A stretch of 64,000 nucleotides of DNA, taken from positions 1 to 64,000 of the forward strand of contig NZ_QVRA01000011.1 in the NCBI RefSeq assembly GCF_003591655.1, in the 5' to 3' direction. Positions 20,320 to 28,993 of the stretch are shown here, piece after piece (the stretch's first letter is position 1; the number at the start of each line of letters is the position of its first letter). The DNA is from Sphingobium terrigena. Lineage in GTDB: Bacteria > Pseudomonadota > Alphaproteobacteria > Sphingomonadales > Sphingomonadaceae. The notes below the pieces were generated by a model. It saw nothing but the letters and a program-made list of their open reading frames with translations, did no database searches and was not told the origin of the DNA. The translations under genes were made by a program, and so were the position numbers.

Positions 20320-21765
20320 ATGGATATCGCGATCAGCCCGACCCGTCCCGATGCCGACACTCTGGTGCTGGCCCTGCCCAAGGGCGCGCCGGACAGCCTG
20401 CCGGTCGCTGCATCCGCGACGCTGGTGGCGGGCGCTGCGGCGGCGCGCTTTACAGGCGAAGCGGGCGCGACGTTCGAGAGCTTCGCGGATGAGGGCGGCA
20501 AGGTGCGGCGCATCGTCCTGCTGGGCACCGGCACGGGCAGCGACGCGGACCTGGAGCGGGCGGGTGGCGCGCTGACCGCACGGCTGTTGACCAGTGGCGC
20601 GACCCATGCAGCGGTCGAATTTGTCGGCGGCGCGAGTGGCGAGGGCGCGGCGCGGCTGGCGCTGGGCGCGCTGCTGCGCGGCTGGCGGATCGATACCTAC
20701 CGCACCCGCCAGCCGGAAAAGGCCAAGCCCACGCTGGCGACGGTCACGATCGTGTCGGCGGACGCTGGCGCGGCATGGGACAGGCACGCAGCGGTCGCGG
20801 CGGGCGTGGCCCTGACCCGTGAACTCGTGTCGGAACCCGCCAATATCATCTACCCCGAAAGCTTCGTTGCACGCTGCCAGCACCTCGCTGAGCTGGGCGT
20901 CAAGATCACGGTGCTGGACCGCCCGGCGATGGAAGCACTGGGCATGGGCGCGCTGCTCGGCGTGGCGCAGGGGTCGGTGCGCGATGCGCGGATGTTGGCG
21001 CTGGAATGGGACGGCACGAATGGCGCGGCCGAAAAGCCGCTCGTGTTCGTCGGCAAGGGCGTGACCTTCGATACGGGCGGCATTTCGATCAAGCCCGCCG
21101 CCGGCATGGAGGACATGAAGTGGGACATGGGCGGCGCGGGCGCGGTCGCTGGCGCGATCAAGGCGCTGGCCGGGCGCAAGGCCAAGGCGCATGTCGTGGG
21201 CATTTGCGGCCTGGTTGAAAATATGCCCGACGGCAATGCCCAGCGTCCCGGCGACATTGTGACCTCCATGTCCGGCCAGACGATCGAGGTGATCAACACC
21301 GATGCCGAAGGGCGACTGGTGCTGTGCGATGCGCTGACCTGGGCGCAGAAAACCTACGCGCCCGATACGGTGGTTGATCTGGCGACGCTGACCGGCGCGA
21401 TCCTGGTGTCGCTGGGCGATCAATATGCCGGGCTTTTCTCCAACGACGATGGCCTGTCGGACGATCTGACCGCAGCGGGCAAGGCGAGCGGCGAACCGCT
21501 GTGGCGCTTCCCGCTGTCCGACGCCTATAACAAGCTGATCGACAGTCCGATTGCCGACATGAAGAATATCGGCGGCCGCTATGCCGGGTCGATCACCGCC
21601 GCGCAGTTCATCAAGCGTTTCATCGACGATGGCGTCAAATGGGCGCATCTCGACATTGCGGGGATGGTGTGGGCCGACAAGCCCGGCGCAACCTTCGACA
21701 AGGGCGCGACCGGCTATGGCGTGCGTTTGCTCGACCAGTTTGTGGCGGACAAGTTCGAGAACTGA
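20320..21765 (+). CDS. pepA: leucyl aminopeptidase (M17)
   Basis: A 481-residue cytosolic zinc/manganese aminopeptidase of family M17. It has the diagnostic NTDAEGRLVLCDAL signature, VGKGVTFDTGGISIKP with metal-binding lysine and aspartate, and WDMGGAGAVAGAI. The N-terminal domain is variable, as usual. It releases N-terminal residues during peptide turnover. The stop codon overlaps the start of holC (TGATG), so the two are translationally coupled. It is divergent from lptD. Confidence 0.96.
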   Translation: MDIAISPTRPDADTLVLALPKGAPDSLPVAASATLVAGAAAARFTGEAGATFESFADEGGKVRRIVLLGTGTGSDADLERAGGALTARLLTSGATHAAVEFVGGASGEGAARLALGALLRGWRIDTYRTRQPEKAKPTLATVTIVSADAGAAWDRHAAVAAGVALTRELVSEPANIIYPESFVARCQHLAELGVKITVLDRPAMEALGMGALLGVAQGSVRDARMLALEWDGTNGAAEKPLVFVGKGVTFDTGGISIKPAAGMEDMKWDMGGAGAVAGAIKALAGRKAKAHVVGICGLVENMPDGNAQRPGDIVTSMSGQTIEVINTDAEGRLVLCDALTWAQKTYAPDTVVDLATLTGAILVSLGDQYAGLFSNDDGLSDDLTAAGKASGEPLWRFPLSDAYNKLIDSPIADMKNIGGRYAGSITAAQFIKRFIDDGVKWAHLDIAGMVWADKPGATFDKGATGYGVRLLDQFVADKFEN

Positions 21766-22202
21766 TGCAGGTCGATTTCTATCAGCTGAGCCGCGATCCC
21801 GTCGATCAGGTGCTGCCCGCCATTGCGGCGCGCATCCTGGCGATGGGCGCGCGCCTGCTGGTGGTGGCGGACGAAGCGGACCGGCTGGAGCGGATTTCCG
21901 CCGGGCTGTGGAATGGTCCGCCCGACAGTTTTCTGGCCCATGGCCGCGCGGGCGAGGCGGGGGAGGGGCATCAGCCGATCCTGCTGGGCGCATCCTGCGA
22001 TGCGGCGAATGGCGCGCGCCATGTCGCGCTGGCCGATGGGCTGTGGCGCGACGAGGCGCTGGATTTCGATCGGGTATTCCACTTCTTCGACGATTCAACG
22101 ATCGAGGCGGCGCGGGCGAGTTGGCGGGCATTGGCCAAGCGCGACGGGATCGAATCCCGCTACTTCAAGCAAGACGGCCGCAAGTGGCTGCAAATGGCAT
22201 AG
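21765..22202 (+). CDS. holC: DNA polymerase III chi subunit
   Basis: A 145-residue protein matching the chi family: VDFYQLSRDP at the start, then LLVVADEADRLERIS, LWNGPPDSFLAHG and the C-terminal RAWRALAK-type helix ending in YFKQDGRKWLQMA. Chi links the clamp loader to single-strand-binding protein at the replication fork. The pepA-holC pair is a common gene neighbourhood in Proteobacteria. Confidence 0.93.
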   Translation: MQVDFYQLSRDPVDQVLPAIAARILAMGARLLVVADEADRLERISAGLWNGPPDSFLAHGRAGEAGEGHQPILLGASCDAANGARHVALADGLWRDEALDFDRVFHFFDDSTIEAARASWRALAKRDGIESRYFKQDGRKWLQMA

Positions 22203-22291
22203 AAGGGGCGAAGGTGAAGCCCCTTGCGGCCCGGCCCAGCCCCGTCTAAAGGCGCGCCCAGCATTTCCAACCATTCGGAGTATCGAGGGCC

Positions 22292-22714
22292 ATGGCCGTC
22301 ACGCGCACTTTTTCGATCATCAAGCCCGACGCGACCCGTCGCAACCTGACCGGCGCTGTCACCAAGATGCTGGAGGAAGCCGGTCTGCGCGTCGTCGCAT
22401 CCAAGCGCATCCGCATGAGCCGCGAACAGGCCGAAGGCTTTTACGGCGTCCACAAGGAACGCCCCTTCTTCGCTGACCTCGTCGCCTTCATGATTTCCGG
22501 CCCGGTCGTCGTTCAGGTGCTGGAAGGCGAAAACGCCGTGCAGCGCAACCGCGACATCATGGGCGCGACCAACCCCGCCAATGCGGACGCCGGCACGATC
22601 CGCAAGGAACTGGCCGAATCGATCGAAGCCAATTCGGTCCATGGTTCGGACAGCGAAGACAATGCCGCGACCGAAATCGCCTTCTTCTTCAAGCCGGAAG
22701 AAATTGTCGGCTGA
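22292..22714 (+). CDS. ndk: nucleoside diphosphate kinase
   Basis: A 140-residue enzyme that balances NTP pools by phosphate transfer through an active-site histidine, residue 117 in [19 protein letters not shown] near the start and [18 protein letters not shown] are standard family motifs. Full length for a tetrameric NDK. Confidence 0.98.
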   Translation: MAVTRTFSIIKPDATRRNLTGAVTKMLEEAGLRVVASKRIRMSREQAEGFYGVHKERPFFADLVAFMISGPVVVQVLEGENAVQRNRDIMGATNPANADAGTIRKELAESIEANSVHGSDSEDNAATEIAFFFKPEEIVG

Positions 22715-22739
22715 TCCACGCTGCGGCGTGAGAGCGAAT

Positions 22740-22775
22740 AGGGGCCGGGGAGCGCGTGCTTCCCGGCCCTTTTTC
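22740..22775 (+). terminator. rho-independent terminator of ndk
   Basis: An AGGGGCCGGGGAGC / GCTTCCCGGCCCT stem (one bulged base) with a short GCGT-type loop is followed by a T run. It lies 26 bases past the ndk stop. Confidence 0.88.
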
Positions 22776-22893
22776 TTTGTTCCCCTGGTCAATCGATCGG
22801 CCGCTCGACTGGCTCCCAAGCACCGTCATATTGAACATGCTTCAAAATCCATGGCGCAACCGTCGTTTAACAAGATAAGCGGAGAGCGAATGG

Positions 22894-22913
22894 ATCCTGA
22901 CTTTCGTCAGGAT
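22894..22913. repeat. short perfect palindrome
   Basis: ATCCTGAC (22894-22901) and GTCAGGAT (22906-22913) flank the loop TTTC. I recognise the unit as a dispersed type in sphingomonads. It lies between the convergent ndk and GST genes and may act as a bidirectional terminator-like hairpin. Confidence 0.6.
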
Positions 22914-22968
22914 GACGGCAGGTGCATTTGGCGCCGCCAATAGCGCCCCATTTTGCCGTCCGGTCCCT

Positions 22969-23643
22969 TCAAGCCACCTGTGGCGGGACTTCGAACCGGT
23001 CGATCACCCAGTCCTCGGCCTGCGCGCCGCCGATCCATTCCTGCATCCACGGATGGGCGATGATGGCGTGCATATAGGCTTCGGCAAAGCGGGCCACGGG
23101 CAATTGATAGGTGATGAGCCGCGTCACCACCGGTGCGAACATCACGTCGGCGGCGCCAAACGGGCCAAACAGGAAATCGCCCTGCCCGCCATGGCGGGCG
23201 CGGGCCTGCGCCCATAGCTGCATCAGGCGCGCCAGATCCTGCTTGACCGCTTCGGACGGTGGCACCGCATCGTAAATCTGGCGGATATTCATGCTATGCT
23301 CGCGGCGCAGCGCGGCGAAGCTGGAGTGCATTTCCGCGGCCATCGATCGGGCCATGGCGCGCGCGGCGGGATCGGTCGGCCAGAATTTCTCGTTCCCGGT
23401 CTTTTCATTGAGATATTCGACGATGGCCAGACTGTCCCACACGACAATATCGTCGCCGTCCCACAGGATCGGCACCTTGCCGGACGATGGCGCAAACTCG
23501 TCGCCCTCGCGCCGCTTTTCCCATGCCTCGTCATAGAGGGGGACGACCGCCTCTTCAAAGGGCAGGCCGGACAGCTTGCACGCCAGCCAGCCGCGCAGCG
23601 ACCAGCTCGAATAGGCTTTGTTACCGATAAACAGCTTCATCAT
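22969..23643 (-). CDS. glutathione S-transferase family protein
   Basis: A 224-residue GST-fold protein. The thioredoxin-like domain opens with KLFIGNKAYSSWSLRGWLA; the serine near residues 12-13 is the likely glutathione-activating residue. It then has GKVPILWDGDDIVVWDSLAI (cis-proline and glutathione-binding Asp-Ser). The helical C-terminal domain follows from about 90. The sequence resembles the YfcF/maleylacetoacetate-isomerase-like branch; the substrate is unknown. It is convergent with ndk and separate from the island GST at 50.5 kb. Confidence 0.88.
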   Translation of the reverse strand: MMKLFIGNKAYSSWSLRGWLACKLSGLPFEEAVVPLYDEAWEKRREGDEFAPSSGKVPILWDGDDIVVWDSLAIVEYLNEKTGNEKFWPTDPAARAMARSMAAEMHSSFAALRREHSMNIRQIYDAVPPSEAVKQDLARLMQLWAQARARHGGQGDFLFGPFGAADVMFAPVVTRLITYQLPVARFAEAYMHAIIAHPWMQEWIGGAQAEDWVIDRFEVPPQVA

Positions 23644-24140
23644 GGCGCTGCTTTAGCCACAGCGGCGCGCATAAGTCGAGAGCGGGAAACCGGGTGGCGG
23701 ACCAGCTTGCCAATCTGGGCATGGAGGCGGTCCATCCCGACGCGGGCAGAGGGTTAAGGCCGACCGACATTCCGCTTCGGGTGCGAAACATGTTCGATCG
23801 GGAGGATGGCGGATGCCCATGTCCCCATCGTCGCGATGCAGCACCAGATCTGCACTATCGACGTGCAGTTCATCGTCGATGCCGACCAACATGACACCGC
23901 CGTTCGTGTGCTGCGCCGAGCGCTGGAGCGAGCCGGGCGGGGTAGGATGGCGATCGGCAGCGGGCGGATCGGCTGGACCGGCCATTGTACCATATTCTAC
24001 GGGCACTTTTTCAATTGCCTCGCTGCATTCATGCGTTCTGCCGGTCATTACGCGTTGCTAAATTGTGAGATTATGTTGCAACGCAGCGAGGGTCCTTGCG
24101 TTGCAAAGGGGCGTGCATATACGTCGCACAAATCACGTCC
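23644..24140. other. gene-poor gap before the secretion-like operon
   Basis: About 500 bp with no frame that looks like a conserved protein on either strand; short open frames here lack family motifs and good start contexts. The right half is less GC-rich and carries the inverted repeat described separately. This is likely the promoter region of the ABC-HlyD-TolC operon. Confidence 0.5.
24052..24107. promoter_or_regulatory. inverted and direct GCGTTGCA half-sites upstream of the ABC operon
   Basis: TTGCAACGCA (24076-24085) and TGCGTTGCAA (24097-24106) form a perfect 10-bp dyad with an 11-bp spacer. A third related half-site, GCGTTGCTAA, lies at 24052-24061. The dyad ends 34 bases before the chosen ATG. 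Spacing and symmetry suggest binding by a dimeric regulator or a hairpin in the leader; no cognate regulator gene is adjacent. Confidence 0.5.
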
Positions 24141-25835
24141 ATGAGGTTTAGATTGGCTGGAGAGCGTCTGGGTCTGCGGAATGCCGCCGCATGGCTCTCG
24201 GAGATTGTGGGGCCTGACAAGAGCTATGTGAACGTGGGCATTGTCTACACGTTGGCGATCACCCTTTTGTCGTTGGCGACGCCCATTTCGGTCCAGCTGC
24301 TGATCAACTCAGTCGCCCGCACGGCTCTGCCTGCGCCGCTCTGGATATTGTCGGGCGTTCTGCTTGCCCTGCTGTTAGTCGTCGCCGGCCTCAGCGCCCT
24401 ACGCATCTATCTGCTGGCGATGTTCGAGCGCCGCATCTTCGCCCGGGTGGTTGCGGAGGTTACGGTGCGCGCAGTCCATGCGCAGAACCCCTTTTTCGCG
24501 GATGAAAGCCGTGGCAGCCTGTTCAACCGCTATTTCGACATGGTGGTGGTCCAAAAATCGGTCCCCAGCCTGGTGATCGGGTGCTTCACGATCATCCTGC
24601 AGGGCGTCGTCGGCCTGATCGTGACGAGTTTCTACCACCCGTTCTTCCTGGCGTTTAACGTCATTCTGGTGGCGACATGCCTGCTGATCTGGCTGGTCTG
24701 GCGGGGCGGCGCGATCACGGGTGCCGTCGGCGTTTCGCACGCCAAGCATGAAGCGGCGCACTGGCTGGAAAGCGTGGGCGCGTCGAACGGCTTCTACAAA
24801 TCCGCGCGCCATCTCGATTTCGCGATGGATCGGTCCGAGGCGGTCACCGCCAACTATATCCGGGCGCATCGTCGCTATTTCCGCTACAGCTTTGCGCAGG
24901 CTTTGGGGTATTTCCTGGTCTATGCGCTCGCTGCCGCCGCGTTGCTGGCGATGGGCGGCAACCTCATTCTGGCGGGACAGCTTTCCATCGGCCAGCTGGT
25001 TGCGGCCGAGCTTATCCTCTCTGGCGTTTTCTACGGCATCTCTCAGCTGGGATGGTATCTCGACACCTTCTACGATCTGGTGGCGAGTTCGGAGGAACTG
25101 TCGCAGATTTTCGCGATACCGCAGGAAGCGGCGGGGCTGAACGGACAGTCGCCGCCCGATGGCTCGGTACGGTTTCGCGACGTGGAACTGACCGGATCGC
25201 GCTTCGATTTCGCGATCGGCAGCGGCGAACAGGCTGTCATAGTGGCAGAGCCAGGCGTCGAGAGTCAGGTGGCGCTTCTGCTCAAGCGTCATGCAAGTCC
25301 CGAGCGAGGGCTGTTGTCGATCGGGGGCAGCGAGTTTGGCAGCCTGGACATGTATCTGCTGCGATCCGCCGTCATGGTGCTAAACCGGCCCACGATCGTC
25401 GATGTCACCATTCGCGAATATCTGAACCTGGCGGCAGGCCGCAATGCGGATGGTGCGTTGATCCTGCGCACGCTCGACAGGGTCGGCCTGGCCGCGCGCA
25501 TTGCCAGCCTGCCGGACGGACTTGACACGCAACTGGCCAGTTCGGGGTCGCCCCTGTCGATTGTCGAGGTGATGCAGTTGAAGCTGGCGATGGCATTGCT
25601 TAGCCGGCCCAAGCTACTGCTGCTGTCGCAGCTCTACGACATGATGCCTGTCGAACCACTATACGCAACGCTGGGGACGCTGCGAGAGCATGGGACGACC
25701 GTCCTTCTGTTCACGGGCCGGCCCCAGGCGATGGCGCTCGACAGCTATTTCTGGCTGGGGGTGCGCGCGCAACGCCGTTTTGCCACCCAGGCGGAACTGG
25801 CGCGTTTCCTTGCCGCAAGGGAGCCGGCGGCATGA
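24141..25835 (+). CDS. ABC exporter-like protein with catalytically degenerate ATPase domain
   Basis: A 564-residue half-transporter layout: about six membrane helices (residues about 20-320) and a C-terminal domain that aligns end to end with ABC nucleotide-binding domains. Every catalytic motif is altered. The Walker A position reads AEPGVESQ (369-376) with no lysine, and the Q-loop glutamine is Asn415. The signature is LSIVE (472-476) instead of LSGGQ. Walker B ends LLLLSQLYD (492-500) without the Asp-Glu pair, and the H-loop histidine is replaced in TGRP (Gly526). The frame is intact, with hydrophobic packing positions kept, so this looks like selection for a non-hydrolysing scaffold, not decay. 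Its stop overlaps the HlyD-like gene. The start is uncertain (an in-frame ATG lies at 24096). Confidence 0.8.
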   Translation: MRFRLAGERLGLRNAAAWLSEIVGPDKSYVNVGIVYTLAITLLSLATPISVQLLINSVARTALPAPLWILSGVLLALLLVVAGLSALRIYLLAMFERRIFARVVAEVTVRAVHAQNPFFADESRGSLFNRYFDMVVVQKSVPSLVIGCFTIILQGVVGLIVTSFYHPFFLAFNVILVATCLLIWLVWRGGAITGAVGVSHAKHEAAHWLESVGASNGFYKSARHLDFAMDRSEAVTANYIRAHRRYFRYSFAQALGYFLVYALAAAALLAMGGNLILAGQLSIGQLVAAELILSGVFYGISQLGWYLDTFYDLVASSEELSQIFAIPQEAAGLNGQSPPDGSVRFRDVELTGSRFDFAIGSGEQAVIVAEPGVESQVALLLKRHASPERGLLSIGGSEFGSLDMYLLRSAVMVLNRPTIVDVTIREYLNLAAGRNADGALILRTLDRVGLAARIASLPDGLDTQLASSGSPLSIVEVMQLKLAMALLSRPKLLLLSQLYDMMPVEPLYATLGTLREHGTTVLLFTGRPQAMALDSYFWLGVRAQRRFATQAELARFLAAREPAA

Positions 25836-26896
25836 CGATCGGGCCTGCGCAGTTGACGCATTTCCGGTCGCTTGCCAGCCTGAAGCCGCCACGCGCGGCG
25901 GTGGTGGTGGCCTGGCTCCTGCTGCTGGGAATCGGTCTGGCGGTCGCCATCCTGTTCGTGCCGTGGCGGCAGACCGCGCAAGGGGGCGGGCAGGTGATCG
26001 CGCTCGACCCCGACGACAGGCCGCAGCAGATGTCGTCGCTGGTCGATGGCCGCGTTGCGCGCTTCTTCGTGCAGGACGGTCAATGGGTGAAGGCCGGCGA
26101 CCCCATCGTTCAGGTCGTTGATGTCGATCCGAATTTCCTCGATCGGCTGGCCGCCGAGAAGGCGGAAGTCGTGGCGCAGATCGCCGCCATCGAACAATCG
26201 CGCGCCGTTGCATCAATCGATGTAGGGCGCACGGGGCAGCTTTTGGCCGAGGGGCTGGCCGCGCGGCGGGATTATGAACAGACGCAGATCAAGGTCGCCG
26301 ATGCCAACGCCAAGCTGGCCGAGGCGCGGGCGAAGCTGCAGCAGATCGAGGTGCGGCAAAGGCGGCAGTCTGCGCAGATCGTCACCGCGCCGCGCGACGG
26401 ACGTGTCCAGAACCTCAACGCCGCAGCCGGCGGTGCGCTGATCTCTGCCGGCACGGTCCTGGCGTTCATCGCACCGGAGAAAATCGAGCGCGCGGTCGAG
26501 CTGTATGTTGACGGCCGCGACATTCCACTGGTCGATCAGGGCCGCCCCGTGCGCCTGGAGTTTGAAGGTTTTCCAGCCTTTCAATTCAGCGGCTGGCCAG
26601 CCTTTGCGGTCGGCATCTATGATGGTCAGGTGCGCTCGGTCGATCCCACACCGCGCGCCGATGGGCTGTTTCGCGTGCTGGTCGAACCCCGGCCCGGCAG
26701 TCTCGCCTGGCCGGACCGGCGGTTCGTGCGCCAGGGCAGCAAGGTGATCGGCTGGATACAAGGCGATAATGTCACAGTCGGTTATGAACTGTGGCGCCAG
26801 CTTAACGACTTCCCGCTCAATTTCGGTCAGGATCAGGTGGCGCAGAAGCAGGAAGGCAAGGACGAAAAAAGCTCGATCGAAAAGAAGAAGAAGTGA
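25832..26896 (+). CDS. HlyD-family periplasmic adaptor protein
   Basis: A 354-residue membrane-fusion protein: one N-terminal helix (about 21-43), a lipoyl-like segment (QQMSSLVDGRVARFFVQDGQ and the later TAPRDGRVQNLNAAAGG) separated by an alpha-helical coiled-coil (about 95-180), a beta-barrel part and a lysine-rich C-terminus. It would bridge the ABC-like inner-membrane protein and the outer-membrane factor encoded next. It overlaps both neighbours by 4 bases (ATGA), so all three genes are coupled. The lysine-rich tail of about 20 residues is unusual for the family. Confidence 0.88.
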   Translation: MTIGPAQLTHFRSLASLKPPRAAVVVAWLLLLGIGLAVAILFVPWRQTAQGGGQVIALDPDDRPQQMSSLVDGRVARFFVQDGQWVKAGDPIVQVVDVDPNFLDRLAAEKAEVVAQIAAIEQSRAVASIDVGRTGQLLAEGLAARRDYEQTQIKVADANAKLAEARAKLQQIEVRQRRQSAQIVTAPRDGRVQNLNAAAGGALISAGTVLAFIAPEKIERAVELYVDGRDIPLVDQGRPVRLEFEGFPAFQFSGWPAFAVGIYDGQVRSVDPTPRADGLFRVLVEPRPGSLAWPDRRFVRQGSKVIGWIQGDNVTVGYELWRQLNDFPLNFGQDQVAQKQEGKDEKSSIEKKKK

Positions 26897-28350
26897 TGAT
26901 CCGCATCATCCTCTGCATGGGAGCGCTCTTCATCGCGACGGCAGCATCGGCGGCGCACGCGCAGGGTGGCGTGGGACCGTCAACGGCGCGTCCGGGCAAC
27001 CCCCTCTTGCTGGAAGAAGTTTTGCGATCCTCCGCCCGTTCCGCCCCGGATATCATTGCCGCGCTGGCGCGCAATCGCCAGGCCGACGCCCGCACGCTGA
27101 CGGCGCAGGGTGCGTTCGACACCGTCTTCGCAGCGGAAGGACGTAGCCGGGTTGCTGGCTATTATGACGGAACGGAGCTTGCTGGAAAGGCAGAGCAGCC
27201 CTTCATGGATAATGGCGGCTATGTGTACGGGCAATATCGTGTCTCGCGCGGGGACTTCCCGATTTACGAAGACAAGGCCTTCACCAATCGGCTGGGAGAG
27301 GTGAAGGTCGGCGCCCTCTTTTCCCTGCTGCGCGACCGCCTGATCGATGAGCGCCGGTCGACGTTTAGCCTGGCCGCCAACGATATGGACATCGCGCGTT
27401 TCGAGACGAAGGCAACCAGCATCGGGGTTCAGGCGCGCGCGATCGAAGCCTATCAGAAGTGGGTGGCGGCGGGGCTGAAACTGAAAGCCTATCAGGCGCT
27501 GCTGGCGCTGGCGCAGGATCGGACCCAGGGCATCCGGCGTCAGGTCACGCTGGGGGCCAAGCCGGACATATTGTTGATCGAGAATGAGGCGAACCTGGTC
27601 AGGCGGCAGGCCTTTGTCGTCGATGCGCGGCAGGACTTTCGTGCGGCGGCGGTGAAGCTGTCGCTCTACTATCGCGACGATCAGGGCTTGCCGGTCGTGG
27701 TCGATGACGCGCGACTGCCGGACGAGGCAAAGGCGTTCGATGGCCTGGGGACGGACCCGACCTTGAACCTCGAACGTCAGCCCGGCTTCGCCATCCTGCT
27801 GAAGGAAATCGACAAGGCGATGGTCAAGCTGGCCGTAGCGCGCAACGACATGAAGCCGCGGCTGGACCTGACCGGCGAGGTCGCCAAGGATATGGGCCAA
27901 GCAGGGCTAGGCGGAAGCAGTCGGACGCCGCTGGAGACGATCGTTGGCGTGACCTTCAAGATACCGCTCCAGAATCGCAAGGCGAGGGGCAAGATCGCCG
28001 AAACCCAGGCAAAGATCGACGAACTGACGGTCAAGCAGCGCTATCTGACGGAAAAAATCCGCGCCGAAATCATGGCGATCGGCATGGAGGTGGAAACGGC
28101 CGGCCAGTTGGTGGCGACGAGCGAGCGGGAACGCGCGCTGGCCCAGCAGTTGGCGGGGGCAGAACGCCGCCGCTTCGATCTTGGATCCAGCGACTTCTTC
28201 CTGGTCAACCAACGCGAGGAAAGTGCCGCCAACGCAGAAGTGAAGCTGATCGAAGCGCGCGCACGCATTGCCGCCGCACAGGGCGAACTGGCGGCAGCGA
28301 CCGCAGACGAGGACGCGCTGGGTCTCAACCTTCGGTCAGGGTTCGATTGA
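26893..28350 (+). CDS. TolC-family outer-membrane factor of the ABC operon
   Basis: A 485-residue protein with a signal peptide (residues about 1-24, ending AHAQ) and two OEP halves rich in long amphipathic helices, for example LAEVLR-type LLLEEVLRSSARSAPDIIAAL and later GKIAETQAKIDEL and RFDLGSSDFFLVNQREE, the last typical of TolC-like channels. It is the third gene of the operon and is distinct from the core TolC-like gene at 61.65 kb. No substrate gene (RTX toxin, peptide precursor) is visible beside it. Confidence 0.88.
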   Translation: MMIRIILCMGALFIATAASAAHAQGGVGPSTARPGNPLLLEEVLRSSARSAPDIIAALARNRQADARTLTAQGAFDTVFAAEGRSRVAGYYDGTELAGKAEQPFMDNGGYVYGQYRVSRGDFPIYEDKAFTNRLGEVKVGALFSLLRDRLIDERRSTFSLAANDMDIARFETKATSIGVQARAIEAYQKWVAAGLKLKAYQALLALAQDRTQGIRRQVTLGAKPDILLIENEANLVRRQAFVVDARQDFRAAAVKLSLYYRDDQGLPVVVDDARLPDEAKAFDGLGTDPTLNLERQPGFAILLKEIDKAMVKLAVARNDMKPRLDLTGEVAKDMGQAGLGGSSRTPLETIVGVTFKIPLQNRKARGKIAETQAKIDELTVKQRYLTEKIRAEIMAIGMEVETAGQLVATSERERALAQQLAGAERRRFDLGSSDFFLVNQREESAANAEVKLIEARARIAAAQGELAAATADEDALGLNLRSGFD

Positions 28351-28421
28351 GCGCAACCTCTTCCATCGAGCACGCGGCCGGCGGAATGGCCACGTCTGGG
28401 GAGCGCGCTTTTCCCGATATT

Positions 28422-28454
28422 GATCGCGCGCATAGCGGTATCGGTTAGCGCCAT
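28422..28454 (-). pseudogene. vestigial integrase start (second copy)
   Basis: Read on the minus strand from the ATG at 28454, the codons give MALTDTAMRA, matching the first residues of the integrase at 60571, and then diverge completely. Only the leader and about seven codons remain. This implies an earlier or tandem integration at the same target, with the rest of that integrase deleted. Confidence 0.7.
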
Positions 28455-28610
28455 TGGGGCCTCGATTCTGCCAGGGCAAAGTGAGGCTCCCATCATCCGC
28501 AATTGCAGGCAAACAAGGGCATCCACTCACAATCAGCGAATGCCCATAAACTACCGGAAATTATGGATTTTTCAACTGTTGGCAGACGTCGCCAGACCGA
28601 GCCGGAATCC
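28432..28610. repeat. left direct repeat of the genomic island (attachment-site copy)
   Basis: Matches 60549-60755 over most of its length: the integrase start codon region (AGCGGTATCGGTTAGCGCCA), CATCATCCGC, AAGGGCATCCACT, AATCAGCGAATGCCCATAAA, GGATTTTTCAACTGTTGGCA and GACGTCGCCAGAC, ending in 13 bases of the tRNA-Cys T-arm (CGAGCCGGAATC). The CCA end of the tRNA is lost here through a deletion of about 15 bases. Small indels show it is an old duplication. Confidence 0.88.
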
Positions 28611-28993
28611 AATCCACAATAATTCTGGTTTAATTTTCAGATATGTAATGAAAATGAGATGAGCGGTAAGGCCCCCAGAAAGGCCCCAGTTCGTTCTTGC
28701 TGGAATCGGGAATCCTATTGTTTTCCCAATTACTTATAGCACAATAGCAGATACAAGGGAACGGACCATGAATTAAACTGGGTAGGCGGATCAAACAGGG
28801 TGGCTGCCAGTATCCATGGCGGGCTTGCTCACCGGCTGACGATCCCACTCTGTCTTTTCGTCGGGTTTTGCTAATGGCCGATAAGCGAACGTCGCTTTGG
28901 AGCGAGGGGCGGCGGATAGCTGCCGTTCGCGTTGCGTCGCTTCCGGTAGCAGTCGACCAGGTACGGACAGCCATCGGCCAGTTCGTGTACGGT
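28611..28993. other. AT-richer gap inside the left island boundary
   Basis: No supported gene. The first 170 bases are clearly lower in GC than the surroundings, and a GGCCCCCAGAAAGGCCCCAG dyad (about 28672-28691) resembles the hairpin beside the right repeat. The remainder looks like degenerate coding remnants without recognisable motifs. Confidence 0.5.

Noticed and set aside
23806..24144. A 112-residue plus-strand frame before the ABC operon that could be a secreted substrate or leader gene
   Set aside because: No signal peptide, double-glycine leader or RTX repeats, a poor start context, and it overlaps the operator-like dyads.
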